In this document: piece by piece, positions 1 to 9,510 of the stretch | Layout: each line of letters opens with the position of its first letter | How positions within the stretch are numbered: position 1 is the first letter of the stretch | DNA from: Acidobacteriota bacterium | Lineage (GTDB): Bacteria; Acidobacteriota; Thermoanaerobaculia; Multivoradales; J023 | Direction of reading: 5' to 3' | Assembly (NCBI GenBank): GCA_029263315.1 | Contig: JAJCXR010000065.1 | Coordinates: forward strand, 62,001-126,000 | DNA: 64,000 nucleotides | Position numbers and translations under genes: made by a program | The notes under the pieces: generated by a model | Told to the model about the DNA's origin: nothing | The model's input: only the letters and a program-made list of their open reading frames with translations | The model's database searches: none

Positions 1-573
1 ACCGAAAAAGACATCCCGGAAGAAGTGGTCATGGTGGCTCGAGTGGCTCGCGGTGAGGCGTCCGCCTTGTCCGAGCTCTACGACAGATTCTCAGGTCTCC
101 TCTTGGCCCTGTCGCGGCGTATCCTCCATGACGAAGCCGAAGCTGAAGAGATCTTGCAGGAGGTCTTTCTGCAGGTCTGGAATCAGGCCGGACGGTACGA
201 CCCCTCCCGCTCTTCGGTCTCCACATGGTTGGTCTTGATCACCCGCTCGCGCTCCATTGATCGTCTGCGCAGCCGTCAGGTCAAAGACCGGACCTTGACC
301 CACCTGAAGCAAGAAAATGGTGATTTCCATACATCCCCGGAAGGGCCGGCGTCCGTACTCTTGGAAGATCGCCGCTTGCGGTTGCGCCATGAGCTAGGAC
401 TCTTGCCGGAGGAACAGCGACATGTCCTGGAGCTGGCCTTCTACAAGGGAATGACCCAGAGCGAGATCGCCAGCCAGACAGGCATCCCCCTAGGAACCGT
501 CAAGACGCGGACCCTGTTGGCGATGAAGAAGCTTCGTCGGGCTCTGGCCGACGATATCCGAAGTTTGTTGTGA
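1..573 (+). CDS. ECF-family RNA polymerase sigma-70 factor (5' partial, frame is open to the window edge)
   Basis: ALSELYDRFSGLLLALSRRILHDEAEAEEILQEVFLQVW (region 2) and LPEEQRHVLELAFYKGMTQSEIASQTGIPLGTVKTRTLLAMKKLR (region 4). Codons upstream of the listed GTG at 25 stay open to base 1 (TEKDIPEEVVMV). Confidence 0.93.
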   Translation, partial: TEKDIPEEVVMVARVARGEASALSELYDRFSGLLLALSRRILHDEAEAEEILQEVFLQVWNQAGRYDPSRSSVSTWLVLITRSRSIDRLRSRQVKDRTLTHLKQENGDFHTSPEGPASVLLEDRRLRLRHELGLLPEEQRHVLELAFYKGMTQSEIASQTGIPLGTVKTRTLLAMKKLRRALADDIRSLL

Positions 574-712
574 CCCTAGATCAGATGGGTGTCGCCTGCG
601 TGGCCGTCTTCCGGGACCGCCTCACGCTTCGCAGACCTGGCGGCGACCGGTTTGGTCATGGGGATTCTGCATTGATGATGTTTGAGATGTTGGTTTTACG
701 GAGTTAGCTGTC

Positions 713-1849
713 ATGTCGGAACAACGTGACTTGGAAGAACAAGCCGCAAGCTTGGCTTGGGGCCAATGCCTGGAGCAGGGCGAAGGGTCCGCGGTCAAAG
801 GATTTGAGGGCGACGCCCCATGCGGGGCGATCGACGAAAGTCTGGTGCGAGAATATACCGAGCTCCTGGGGCTGTTGCCGCAAGCCCTGGAGCCGGCGGT
901 GCCTAACTTGAGCACCAAAGTTCGCCTGCTGGCCGTGGTCGGTGGCGATGCTGCAGCCTCGGGCACCATGCGTCGGCGAGAGGCACAACGTCCTCCCTCT
1001 GCGATGGCTGCCGCGGCGGCGGCGCGCACGGTCGAAGAACTGACCTTCCAAGCCGCCAAGGGTGACCCCGCTTGGCCCCAGGGCGGTGTTGCCGAGGACC
1101 GTGCCACGCTGCTGGATCGTTCGGCGGTGGATGTGACCTTGCACCATGGGGTGGCGGGGGATCCCTCCGATCACCCGTCGGCGTCGGTGACCGTCCTGCC
1201 GAGTCGGGAGGAGCCCGATAGGGATGATATGTCGTTTGGACAAGGTTATGGGGCTGAGGTGGATTCCAAGCGCCCCGCTGCTTCCGGTACTCCGTGGCTT
1301 TCCTGGGCGATGGCTGCGATGCTAGGTTTCTGTATGCTCGGCCTGGGTTATTTGGCCGGTGAGTCGCGTCAGCAGGAGGCGACCATCGCCCATCTGCAGG
1401 CGGACCTCCTAGAACAACAGGTCAAGGTCGAAGAGCCCGGACTGGAGCGTCTCCTCGACGAGCTTTCCACCGCCCAGCGGCGGCTGCGCATGGTCACGGA
1501 AGTGGCCCGGACCGCCTATCCGCTGCGCACCGTGAGCACGGCGACCGACGCCCAGAGTCGGCCGGACGGCATCATGTACGTCTGCGGCCAGCACCAACGC
1601 TGGTATCTCAATGTCAAGGGTTTGGAGCCGCCCAGCCCAGGTAAGGAATACCACCTCTGGTTCATGACCGCGGACGGTACCGTCGATGGCGGAATTCTCG
1701 ATGTCGAGCCGGGGGTTTTGGCGATCAAGGAGGCCAACTCGATGCCCGTGGGCACCCGCGGTTTTTCGGTCACCCTCGAAGAGGCCGGGGTCGGTGGGGA
1801 GCCGGAAGGGCTGATGGTGCTGTTGGGCGAGCAAGCCGTCTCTCTCTGA
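713..1849 (+). CDS. Anti-sigma factor, RskA-like C-terminal domain, single TM segment
   Basis: Directly downstream of the ECF sigma gene. TM segment WLSWAMAAMLGFCMLGLGYLAG; RskA-type end GKEYHLWFMTADGTVDGGILDVEPG...GFSVTLEEAGVGGEPEGLMVLLG. Confidence 0.85.
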   Translation: MSEQRDLEEQAASLAWGQCLEQGEGSAVKGFEGDAPCGAIDESLVREYTELLGLLPQALEPAVPNLSTKVRLLAVVGGDAAASGTMRRREAQRPPSAMAAAAAARTVEELTFQAAKGDPAWPQGGVAEDRATLLDRSAVDVTLHHGVAGDPSDHPSASVTVLPSREEPDRDDMSFGQGYGAEVDSKRPAASGTPWLSWAMAAMLGFCMLGLGYLAGESRQQEATIAHLQADLLEQQVKVEEPGLERLLDELSTAQRRLRMVTEVARTAYPLRTVSTATDAQSRPDGIMYVCGQHQRWYLNVKGLEPPSPGKEYHLWFMTADGTVDGGILDVEPGVLAIKEANSMPVGTRGFSVTLEEAGVGGEPEGLMVLLGEQAVSL

Positions 1850-2032
1850 GGTCGCTCAGTGGCCTGGGGTTGGCATCGCCAGAAGGTGGAGGACTGGACG
1901 GGCACTTCCTGCTAAGCTCGGCAGCTCGTCCTTAAGTGCACCTTTTCAAAATACGCTGGTTTTCGAGCCTCAATACATCCACGTCCGCGGCGTTACGCTC
2001 GCTACAATAGAGCTTAGGGCCAGCTCTCGATC

Positions 2033-3301
2033 ATGAATCTCTACGCCACGATCATCCTCGTCACCCTGCTGCTCGATTTCCTGGTCGGTGCCACGGTCGA
2101 GGTCCTCAATCTGCGCGCCTTGCAGAAGGACGTTCCCGAAGAGCTGAAGGATGTCTACAAGGCGGACGCTTACGCCACCTCCCAAGAATACACGCGGGCC
2201 CGGACTCGCTTCGGTTTGCTGACCTCGACCTTTGACCTCGTGGTTTTCGTGGGGTTCTGGCAGCTCGGGGGCTTCGCCTGGTTGGACGGGCGCTTGCGTC
2301 AGCTCGATCAGGGTCCGGTGGTGACCGGGTTGTTGTTTATCGGTGCCTTGGTCGTCGGCAAGGGATTGATCGATCTTCCCTTCGGTGTCTACTCGACGTT
2401 TGTGCTCGAAGAACGCTTCGGCTTCAATCGTACGACTGCACGGACCTACGCCGTGGATCTGATCAAGGGACTGCTGCTCGGTGTGATCCTGGGTGGGCCG
2501 CTCCTGGCGCTGATTCTCTTCTTCTTCGAGCGAGCCGGCGACTTGGCATGGTTGGTGTGTTGGCTACTCACCACGGTCTTCATGCTGACGGTAAATTTTG
2601 TCTTTCCCACCTGGATTCTGCCCCTGTTCAACAAGCTGGAACCGTTGGAGGACGGAGAGTTGCGTCATGCGTTGGCCAACTATGCGCGGTCCGTGAGCTT
2701 CGATCTGGAGGATATCTTCGTCATGGACGGCTCGAAGCGGTCGAGCCGGAGCAATGCCTTCTTCACCGGCTTCGGGCGCCACAAGCGCATCGCCCTTTTC
2801 GACACCCTGGTAGCACAGCAGTCCACACCGGAGTTGGTGGCGGTGTTGGCCCATGAGGTGGGACACTACAAACGACGCCACATCATCAAATCGCTGGTAC
2901 TCGGTGTAGCCCATTCGGGGGTTGTGTTTTTCCTCTTGTCCATCTTCTTGCAGCACCAGGGATTGTTCGATGCCTTCTACATGGAGAACACGTCGATCTA
3001 CGCCGGGTTGGTCTTTTTCGGCTTGCTCTACGCGCCCATCGAATGGTTGTTGTCCCTCTTTCTGAACTTGCAGGCCCGGCGGCACGAATTTGAGGCGGAT
3101 GCCTTTGCCGGCCAAACGGCCGATGCCGGGGCCATGATCTCAGCTCTGAAGAAGCTGTCGGCGGACAACCTCAGCAACTTGACGCCGCACCCGTTCTATG
3201 TCTTTCTGCGTCATTCCCATCCGCCGGTATTGCAGCGCATCGCTCACCTCCGGCAGTGGGTGAACAAGCCCGTCGAAACGAGCCCACCGATGGCCCCCTG
3301 A
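2033..3301 (+). CDS. M48 family metallopeptidase (Ste24/CAAX prenyl protease-like)
   Basis: Zinc motif HEVGHYKRRH, later EFEADAFAG, multiple TM segments, FVMDGSKRSSRSNAFFTGFG. Confidence 0.93.
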   Translation: MNLYATIILVTLLLDFLVGATVEVLNLRALQKDVPEELKDVYKADAYATSQEYTRARTRFGLLTSTFDLVVFVGFWQLGGFAWLDGRLRQLDQGPVVTGLLFIGALVVGKGLIDLPFGVYSTFVLEERFGFNRTTARTYAVDLIKGLLLGVILGGPLLALILFFFERAGDLAWLVCWLLTTVFMLTVNFVFPTWILPLFNKLEPLEDGELRHALANYARSVSFDLEDIFVMDGSKRSSRSNAFFTGFGRHKRIALFDTLVAQQSTPELVAVLAHEVGHYKRRHIIKSLVLGVAHSGVVFFLLSIFLQHQGLFDAFYMENTSIYAGLVFFGLLYAPIEWLLSLFLNLQARRHEFEADAFAGQTADAGAMISALKKLSADNLSNLTPHPFYVFLRHSHPPVLQRIAHLRQWVNKPVETSPPMAP

Positions 3302-3420
3302 GGTCTCAGCCTTCTGGGCTGCAGAAAATCAGCGGACGATGGGACGCCGGTTGGGCGTTCCGCTTTGGCTTCGGTGCTTCGACCTACCGCACAGCAACCA
3401 GAAAACCAGCAGGCATCCAC

Positions 3421-4161
3421 ATGCGATTCGACAAACCTCTGCTCGAAGGCACGCTGATCCGTCGCTACAAACGCTTCTTGGCCGATGTCGAGTTGGAGGA
3501 CGGGCGCCGGCTGACCGTCCACTGTCCCAACTCAGGGGCCATGACCTCTTGTAGTGAGCCCGGTAGCCGAGTGGTGATCTCCGACTCGGAGAATCCTGCC
3601 CGTAAGCTGCGCCATACCCTGGAAATGGTACGGTCGGGGCGAACCTGGATTGGGGTCAACACGATGAACCCGAATCGAGCCGTCGAAGGTTTTGTCCGGC
3701 GCCAACGGGTTGTCGAGCTCCAGGGTTACGACACCGTACGGCGGGAAGTGAAGTACGGCATCGAGGGTCGGAGCCGCATCGACTTGCTGCTCAGCGGTGG
3801 GGATGGGCAGCGGCCACCGTGCTACGTTGAGATCAAGAATTCCACCCTGCGCCGTGGTGAGCACGCCGCCTTCCCCGACGCGGTGACGGAGCGCGGTCTC
3901 AAGCATCTACTGGAGCTCGAGGCCGAGGTGGCGGCGGGGCATCGGGCGGTGCTGTTTTTCTTCGTGGGACGGGCCGATGTCAGTCGGTGGCGGCCCGCCG
4001 ATGAGGTGGACCCAGCGTACTGCAAGACCTTGCGCAGGGTCGTCGAGGCGGGGGTCGAGGTACTGGCCTATGGCATGCGGTTCAGCCGTCGGGGGGTTGA
4101 GCTGCGGCAACGTTTGGCGGTGGATTGGCCTCCATTCGACGGCCAGGGGGCTGCTTCGTAG
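3421..4161 (+). CDS. sfsA: SfsA family DNA/RNA nuclease (ORF track start 3256; start at 3421 preferred)
   Basis: MRFDKPLLEGTLIRRYKRFLADVELEDGRRLTVHCPNSGAM and YVEIKNSTL...AAFPDAVTERGLKHL are typical of SfsA. Confidence 0.93.
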   Translation: MRFDKPLLEGTLIRRYKRFLADVELEDGRRLTVHCPNSGAMTSCSEPGSRVVISDSENPARKLRHTLEMVRSGRTWIGVNTMNPNRAVEGFVRRQRVVELQGYDTVRREVKYGIEGRSRIDLLLSGGDGQRPPCYVEIKNSTLRRGEHAAFPDAVTERGLKHLLELEAEVAAGHRAVLFFFVGRADVSRWRPADEVDPAYCKTLRRVVEAGVEVLAYGMRFSRRGVELRQRLAVDWPPFDGQGAAS

Positions 4162-4220
4162 GTGCATAGCGGTTGGGCTGCACGGAAAGTTGGGTCTTGT
4201 TGAACAGAGGAGCTTTGGCG

Positions 4221-6293
4221 ATGGTGAATCGAACCCCTAGGGTCCTACATGGTGGGAAGAAGCCAGGCGGTAGGAAACCGGTTGCGAAGAAAGATGACGG
4301 CTTGCACGGCGGCTATAGATGGCTTGCCGCTTGTTGCCTGGTCTGTCTGTTGTCGGCCTGCCAGACTCCCTCGTCGACGCAGTCGTCGCAGCCGGCCGGC
4401 GGCTCCTCCGAGGGGGGGCGGCTGATCGTTTTGGGCATTGACGGTCTCGATCCCGAGGTCGTCCAGATGTTGATCGACGAAGGCAAGGTGCCCAATTTTG
4501 CCCGTTTGGCCAAGGACGGTGTCTTCGGTGTCATGGACAGTGCCCCGCCGTTGCTGAGCCCGATCATCTGGACCACCATCGCCACCGGTCGTACGCCGAG
4601 CGAGCATGGGATCGGTCATTTCACCTCGATGGATCAGACAACCGGTGAGGAGCAGCCGGTGACCGCCGCATTGCGGCGAGTCAAGGCGATATGGAACATC
4701 TTCTCCGAGGCCCGGAAGAAGGTTTCGGTGGTCGGCTGGTGGGCCACTTGGCCGGCGGAGGAGGTGCATGGCGTCATGGTCAGCGACCATGCCGGGTACC
4801 ACTTCCTGATGGGCGAACAGGCGGATGGCACGGCTTCCGGCGACCGGGTGGTGTATCCACCGACGGTCGGTCCCGATATCGACCGCCTGTTGCGTGGTCC
4901 GGAGTCCCTATCGGCGGAGCGGCTGGCGGAGTTCGTGACCGTCACAGCGGAGGAGCAAGATCACGCTTTCAGCTTCGATGACGACCTGAGCCACTTCAAA
5001 TGGGCCCTGGCGACGGCCGAGAGCTATCGTGACATCGGGCTGCATCTCTGGCAGGCGGAACGTCCGGATCTGTTGATGGTCTACATCGAGGGGGTGGATT
5101 CGAGCTCGCATCTCTTTGGTCACCTCTTCAGGCAGAGCGGCCTGCAAGGGGAGCTTGCCGAGCAGCAGCGGCGTTATGGTGGCACCGTCGAAGCCATGTA
5201 CCTGATGGCCGACGAGTTGGTGGGCTCGTATCTCGAGGTCATGGACGACACAACAACCCTGATGGTGGTCTCGGATCACGGTTTCCAGCTTGGCGAGTTG
5301 CTCGACGATCCCACCAAGACACGGGACATGCGACGGGTCAGCGAGAAGTTCCATCGCCGCGAAGCGAGCCTCTTTCTCTATGGTCGTGGCATCCAGCCGC
5401 AGGCCGCTTGGCGCGATGCCACCACCTATGATGTCACGCCGACGCTGCTTACCTTGGCGGGACTACCCAAAGCCGACGACATGGCCGGTCGTGTGCTGCT
5501 GGAGGTCATGGCGCCACCACCGGAGATCCAGTCGGTGGCGACCTACGAGACGCCCGAAGCTCAGAGCGAGGACACCACCCGGGAAGCCGATGTCGACGCC
5601 GCGGTCCTCGAACGCCTACGCAGCCTGGGATATCTCGGAAGCCGCACCGAGGCGGTCAAGAACGATCGCAATCTGGCGAATATTCTGTTGCGGGAAGGGG
5701 AGTATCGAGAAGCGGCGCGTGCCTTCAAGCAACTGATCGACGCCGGAGAAGAGAAAGCGGCCCTCTACACCGGCCTTGCCACGGCTCTCTATCATCTGGA
5801 GCGCCACGGGCAGTCCCTGCAGGCCTTTGACCGAGCCATCGAGCTCGATCCCCTGTTTGTCTCCGCCTATTTCAACCGTGCCTTGTTGAAAGAGCGGATG
5901 GGCGATGTCGACGCGGCGGTCACGGACTACCGTACGGCTCTGCGCTATAATGCGGAACATCGAGGCTCGCGCCTCGCCCTGCAACGTCTCGGCGTGGCTG
6001 TCACAGGGCGGGTCGCCGACTCAGCGTCGGAAGTGCAGGCGGCAGCCTTGCTTTCCGAGGCCAAGGAAGCGGCACGACGGGGCGACTACGAGGCTGCGGA
6101 AGAGCTGCTCGAGGATGCCGCTGCCCTAGTGCCCGGGGATGCTGTCATCTTGCAGTATCAGTCCAACGTGGCTTATCTGCAGGGGGATGTCGCCAGGGCG
6201 ATCGAGATGCTGGAGAAAGCCTTGGCTGCGGATCCCGACAACGAGCTGGTGCGGAGCAACCTGGACCGCTTGCGCAAACGTTCCAGGGAGTGA
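4221..6293 (+). CDS. Alkaline phosphatase superfamily (type I phosphodiesterase/nucleotide pyrophosphatase) lipoprotein with C-terminal TPRs
   Basis: Lipobox LVCLLSAC; VLGIDGLDPEVVQMLIDEGKVPNFARLAKDGVFG...PIIWTTIATGRTPSEHGI; VVSDHGFQLGE; C-terminal TPR repeats. Alternative start 4173. Confidence 0.88.
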   Translation: MVNRTPRVLHGGKKPGGRKPVAKKDDGLHGGYRWLAACCLVCLLSACQTPSSTQSSQPAGGSSEGGRLIVLGIDGLDPEVVQMLIDEGKVPNFARLAKDGVFGVMDSAPPLLSPIIWTTIATGRTPSEHGIGHFTSMDQTTGEEQPVTAALRRVKAIWNIFSEARKKVSVVGWWATWPAEEVHGVMVSDHAGYHFLMGEQADGTASGDRVVYPPTVGPDIDRLLRGPESLSAERLAEFVTVTAEEQDHAFSFDDDLSHFKWALATAESYRDIGLHLWQAERPDLLMVYIEGVDSSSHLFGHLFRQSGLQGELAEQQRRYGGTVEAMYLMADELVGSYLEVMDDTTTLMVVSDHGFQLGELLDDPTKTRDMRRVSEKFHRREASLFLYGRGIQPQAAWRDATTYDVTPTLLTLAGLPKADDMAGRVLLEVMAPPPEIQSVATYETPEAQSEDTTREADVDAAVLERLRSLGYLGSRTEAVKNDRNLANILLREGEYREAARAFKQLIDAGEEKAALYTGLATALYHLERHGQSLQAFDRAIELDPLFVSAYFNRALLKERMGDVDAAVTDYRTALRYNAEHRGSRLALQRLGVAVTGRVADSASEVQAAALLSEAKEAARRGDYEAAEELLEDAAALVPGDAVILQYQSNVAYLQGDVARAIEMLEKALAADPDNELVRSNLDRLRKRSRE

Positions 6294-6351
6294 CGAAAAA
6301 GTCGTCAAAGGATTGGGGGGAAAGCCCCTTGGGGAAAGGGAAAAGTGCCGC

Positions 6352-6380
6352 TTGCAGCCCTCCGGCTCGTATGGTATTTT
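6352..6380 (+). promoter_or_regulatory. Candidate sigma-70-type promoter (TTGCAG-17 nt-TATTTT)
   Basis: TTGCAG at 6352-6357 and TATTTT at 6375-6380 with a 17-bp spacer, in the roughly 400-bp gap before the CDS at 6694. Confidence 0.3.
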
Positions 6381-6693
6381 TCCTGAGCTCTAGCTCACTC
6401 AAAGGTGCTGGGAATGTTGTAGACGCCGTCGCCCACAGATCGTAGGTCTTGAGAGATCACGGGTAACACGCACCGTCGCCTTCTCGGTACTGATGGTGAG
6501 CTCACCCGCAGCGGACCGTGGGGGTTCGGACCCGGGAAACGTCAGATCGTCAGTCTCCATGAGCATCGCTCGGAAACGGCTGGTAGCGATCGAGCGGTGG
6601 AGATTGAGAGTTCTAGTATTTGGAGTGCGGTCTGACTCACCCAACGATTCAGGCTTCAGTTTCAGAAAGACCCAAAACAGGAGGATAGACTGA

Positions 6694-7488
6694 ATGACTT
6701 TTCGTAAGATCCTTGTGCTGATGGCGGTCGGCTGTCTGCTGACGGCTGTTGCCTATGCGGACACCCCGTCCAATGCGGCCGGAGTTTCCGGTGACGCCAA
6801 CTTTGCCGAGCCCGATGGCGGTGCCGTGGTGCTCTATGACCAAGTCGGCAATCCCTCGGGCAATGGCGCCCCCGACCAAGATTTCGAAGCCGCCTATGAC
6901 GGCTACGACGCCGAAGGCGCCGACGACTTTGATGTCACCTGGGTGGATGGCTGGGACGTCAGTGGCGTCAACACGGTCGGTACCACCAGCGGCGGTGCTT
7001 CCAGCTCCGTCTCCGTGACCTTCTACACCGACAACGCTGGCACGCCCCTCGGCGGCACCGAGGTCTGCTCTTTTCCCAACGTCACCGATTACACGGATGT
7101 CGCTGGTTCCTTGAGCATCAACCTGGATCCGCCGTGTCACCTCGACATGGGCCTCCACTGGGTCGCCATCCAGACGACTCAGAACTTTGGTGCCTCCGGT
7201 CAGCATTTCTGGTCCAACCGTACCGATCAGGCGTTTGCGCCGAGTCACTGGCGTAATCCCGGCAACGGTTTCGGTAACGGCTGCACCGATTGGGACACCG
7301 TTCCCAACTGTGGCGTCGGTGGCTCGTTCCCCGACTTCCAGTTCCAGATCGTGGGTACCTTGGGCACCCCTCCGCCGCCAGATGAGGACACCATCGAGGT
7401 TCCGACCCTCGGTCAGTTCGGCCTCGCTGCGCTGATTCTCGGCTTGCTCGGTGCCGGCGTCGCTCGCCTGCGTCGTCGCAACAGCTGA
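6694..7488 (+). CDS. Secreted protein with IPTL-CTERM-like sorting tail
   Basis: Signal peptide MTFRKILVLMAVGCLLTAVAYA; C-terminus IEVPTLGQFGLAALILGLLGAGVARLRRRNS (xPTL motif, TM, Arg cluster). Confidence 0.8.
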   Translation: MTFRKILVLMAVGCLLTAVAYADTPSNAAGVSGDANFAEPDGGAVVLYDQVGNPSGNGAPDQDFEAAYDGYDAEGADDFDVTWVDGWDVSGVNTVGTTSGGASSSVSVTFYTDNAGTPLGGTEVCSFPNVTDYTDVAGSLSINLDPPCHLDMGLHWVAIQTTQNFGASGQHFWSNRTDQAFAPSHWRNPGNGFGNGCTDWDTVPNCGVGGSFPDFQFQIVGTLGTPPPPDEDTIEVPTLGQFGLAALILGLLGAGVARLRRRNS

Positions 7489-7539
7489 GTCGTCCGTTAG
7501 TTTCTCGCGGAGGCGCTTCGGCGTCGCCGTGAGGGCTTG

Positions 7540-7580
7540 AAAAAGGCCGCTATCCCTGAGAAGGGGCAGCGGCCTTTTTC
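7540..7580. terminator. Rho-independent terminator, probably bidirectional
   Basis: AAAAAGGCCGCT ... AGCGGCCTTTTT inverted repeat (12-bp arms) between convergent genes. Confidence 0.85.
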
Positions 7581-7611
7581 TATGCTCGGAAGCTTCGACG
7601 GCTCAGAAGAG

Positions 7612-7677
7612 AGGTGCCAGGCACCTGTTCCGAGCTACACCTGGATCGGTGCCAGGCACCTGTTCTGGCACCTGTTC
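7612..7677. repeat. GTGCCAGGCAC palindromic repeat cluster (two full copies plus one half-copy, each followed by CTGTTC)
   Basis: AGGTGCCAGGCACCTGTTC at 7612-7630, GGTGCCAGGCACCTGTTC at about 7649-7665, TGGCACCTGTTC at about 7666-7677. Confidence 0.8.
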
Positions 7678-7692
7678 TAGGCCGGTCGAAGC

Positions 7693-9276
7693 TCAGTGGC
7701 AGTCGGCCAAAGCCTGACGCACCACGTCCACCGCGGCTTCGACCTTGATGCGCTCCTGGCGACGGTCGTCGCGGTAGCGGATGGTCACCATGCCGTCTTC
7801 TTGGGTTTGTCCGTCGACGGTTAGGCAGTACGGAGTGCCGACTTCGTCGTGGCGGGCGTAGCGCTTGCCGATGGAGTGCTGGGCGTCGTATTTGGCGTTG
7901 ATGCCCGCTTCTTTGAATTCCTCGACGATACGACGGGCCACCTCGGGCATGCCGTCTTTTTTGACCAAGGGCAGAATGCCGGCCTTGATGGGTGCTAGAT
8001 GGGGGCGCAGGCGGAGGACGGTTCTGGCGCCCTTGCCGTCTTCGTCGGCGGGCTCTTCATCGTAGGCGTCGCAGAGCACCGCCAGCAAGCCGCGGGTGGC
8101 ACCGGCAGCCGGCTCGATGACGTGCGGAGTGTAGCGCCAGCCCTTCTTGCCGGTCTCGGGGTCCTCCGCTTCGGGATCGAAGTAATTGAGCTTCTTGCCG
8201 GAGCCTTCGCTGTGGGCCTTGAGGTCGTAGTCGGTGCGGGAGGCAATGCCTTCGAGCTCGTCCCAACCCCAGGGGAAGCGGTACTCGACGTCGAAACAGC
8301 CGTCGCTGTAGTGGGCGAGCTCGTCGGGCTCGTGCTTGCGAAAACGTAGATTCTCTTGCCTCAGGCCGATGCTGCGCCACCAATGCATGCGCTGCTCTTT
8401 CCAGTAATCGAGCCACTGCGGCCCTTCCCCCGGCGGCACAAAGAATTCCATCTCCATCTGCTCGAACTCCACCGAGCGGAAGATGAAGTGCTCGACGGTC
8501 ACCTCGTTGCGGAAGGAGCGACCGATTTGAGCGATGCCGAAGGGGACCTTGAGGCTGGTGCTCTGCAAGACGTTGGGGAATTGCACGAACATGCCCTGGG
8601 CGGTTTCGGGGCGCAGGTAGACGGAAGCGTCGGTGAGGGCCTCTTCGGCCTTCAGCCGCAGGGCGTCATCATCGCAGCCCTCTTCCACCGCTTGGCGGAC
8701 CGACTGCACCAGATCGCCGATGGGATCGACGGGGCCCAAGAAGGTACGCAACATTAGGTTGAACTGGCGTTCGTCACTGAGAAATGGCGAGCCGCAATTG
8801 GGGCAGACGTAAGAACGCTCAGCCTTGGCTCCGCGCAACGATTTGCCTTGCCGTTCGAGCACCACGTCTAGAGTGCGCTCGATACGCTCCAGGGCGGCCT
8901 TGGCTCTGCCTTTGTCCGCCAAAGTAATGGTGGCGTCATCACCGACGGTGGCTTTGGGCGCCTTGTCGGCGCGAAAGCGCTCGCCACACACTTTGCAATC
9001 CACCAAGGGGTCACTGAAGCCCGCCAAGTGGCCGCTCGAACGCCAAACTTGCGGATGCATGATGATCGACGCTTCGAGGCCCACGATATCCTCACGGCTG
9101 TGGACCATGGTGCGCCACCAGTCCTGCGTCAGGTTGCGCTTGAGCTCGGCCCCCATGGGGCCATAGTCGTAGGCTGAGCGCAGGCCGCCGTAGATCTCCG
9201 AGCTCTGGTAGACAAAGCCGCGGCGTTTACAAAGGGAGACGATCTTCTGCATGGTGGTTGTATCGTGGCTACTCAC
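7693..9276 (-). CDS. glyQS: Glycyl-tRNA synthetase (single-chain, eukaryote-like type)
   Basis: RRGFVYQSSEIYGGLRSAYDYGPMGAELKRNL; YLRPETAQGMFVQFPNV; GIAQIGRSFRNEV; KRYARHDEVGTPYCLTVD. Confidence 0.96.
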   Translation of the reverse strand: MSSHDTTTMQKIVSLCKRRGFVYQSSEIYGGLRSAYDYGPMGAELKRNLTQDWWRTMVHSREDIVGLEASIIMHPQVWRSSGHLAGFSDPLVDCKVCGERFRADKAPKATVGDDATITLADKGRAKAALERIERTLDVVLERQGKSLRGAKAERSYVCPNCGSPFLSDERQFNLMLRTFLGPVDPIGDLVQSVRQAVEEGCDDDALRLKAEEALTDASVYLRPETAQGMFVQFPNVLQSTSLKVPFGIAQIGRSFRNEVTVEHFIFRSVEFEQMEMEFFVPPGEGPQWLDYWKEQRMHWWRSIGLRQENLRFRKHEPDELAHYSDGCFDVEYRFPWGWDELEGIASRTDYDLKAHSEGSGKKLNYFDPEAEDPETGKKGWRYTPHVIEPAAGATRGLLAVLCDAYDEEPADEDGKGARTVLRLRPHLAPIKAGILPLVKKDGMPEVARRIVEEFKEAGINAKYDAQHSIGKRYARHDEVGTPYCLTVDGQTQEDGMVTIRYRDDRRQERIKVEAAVDVVRQALADCH

Positions 9277-9510
9277 GTCGAGTTTTCCTAAAGAGAATTT
9301 TGGGATAGAAAGTGGTCATCGGCCCTCGAGGACGGGCGGGTGGGCCGTATTTCTACCACATCATGTCACTGCGTAGGTATTCGGGCCAGCCTTGCCAGGG
9401 CGCGACGGCCCCTTGGGCGGGGCCTGGCAGGTGGCCCGACATGGTACGATCCAGCCTTGTGGGTTGGCCGCATGGGTTGACCGCCGGACACCACAGGAGG
9501 GCTTCAGAAG

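Noticed and set aside
4215-4250. tRNA T-arm-like sequence (GGTTCGATTCACC on the minus strand)
   Set aside because: No acceptor, D or anticodon stems can be built around it; it falls at the start of the AlkP-TPR gene.
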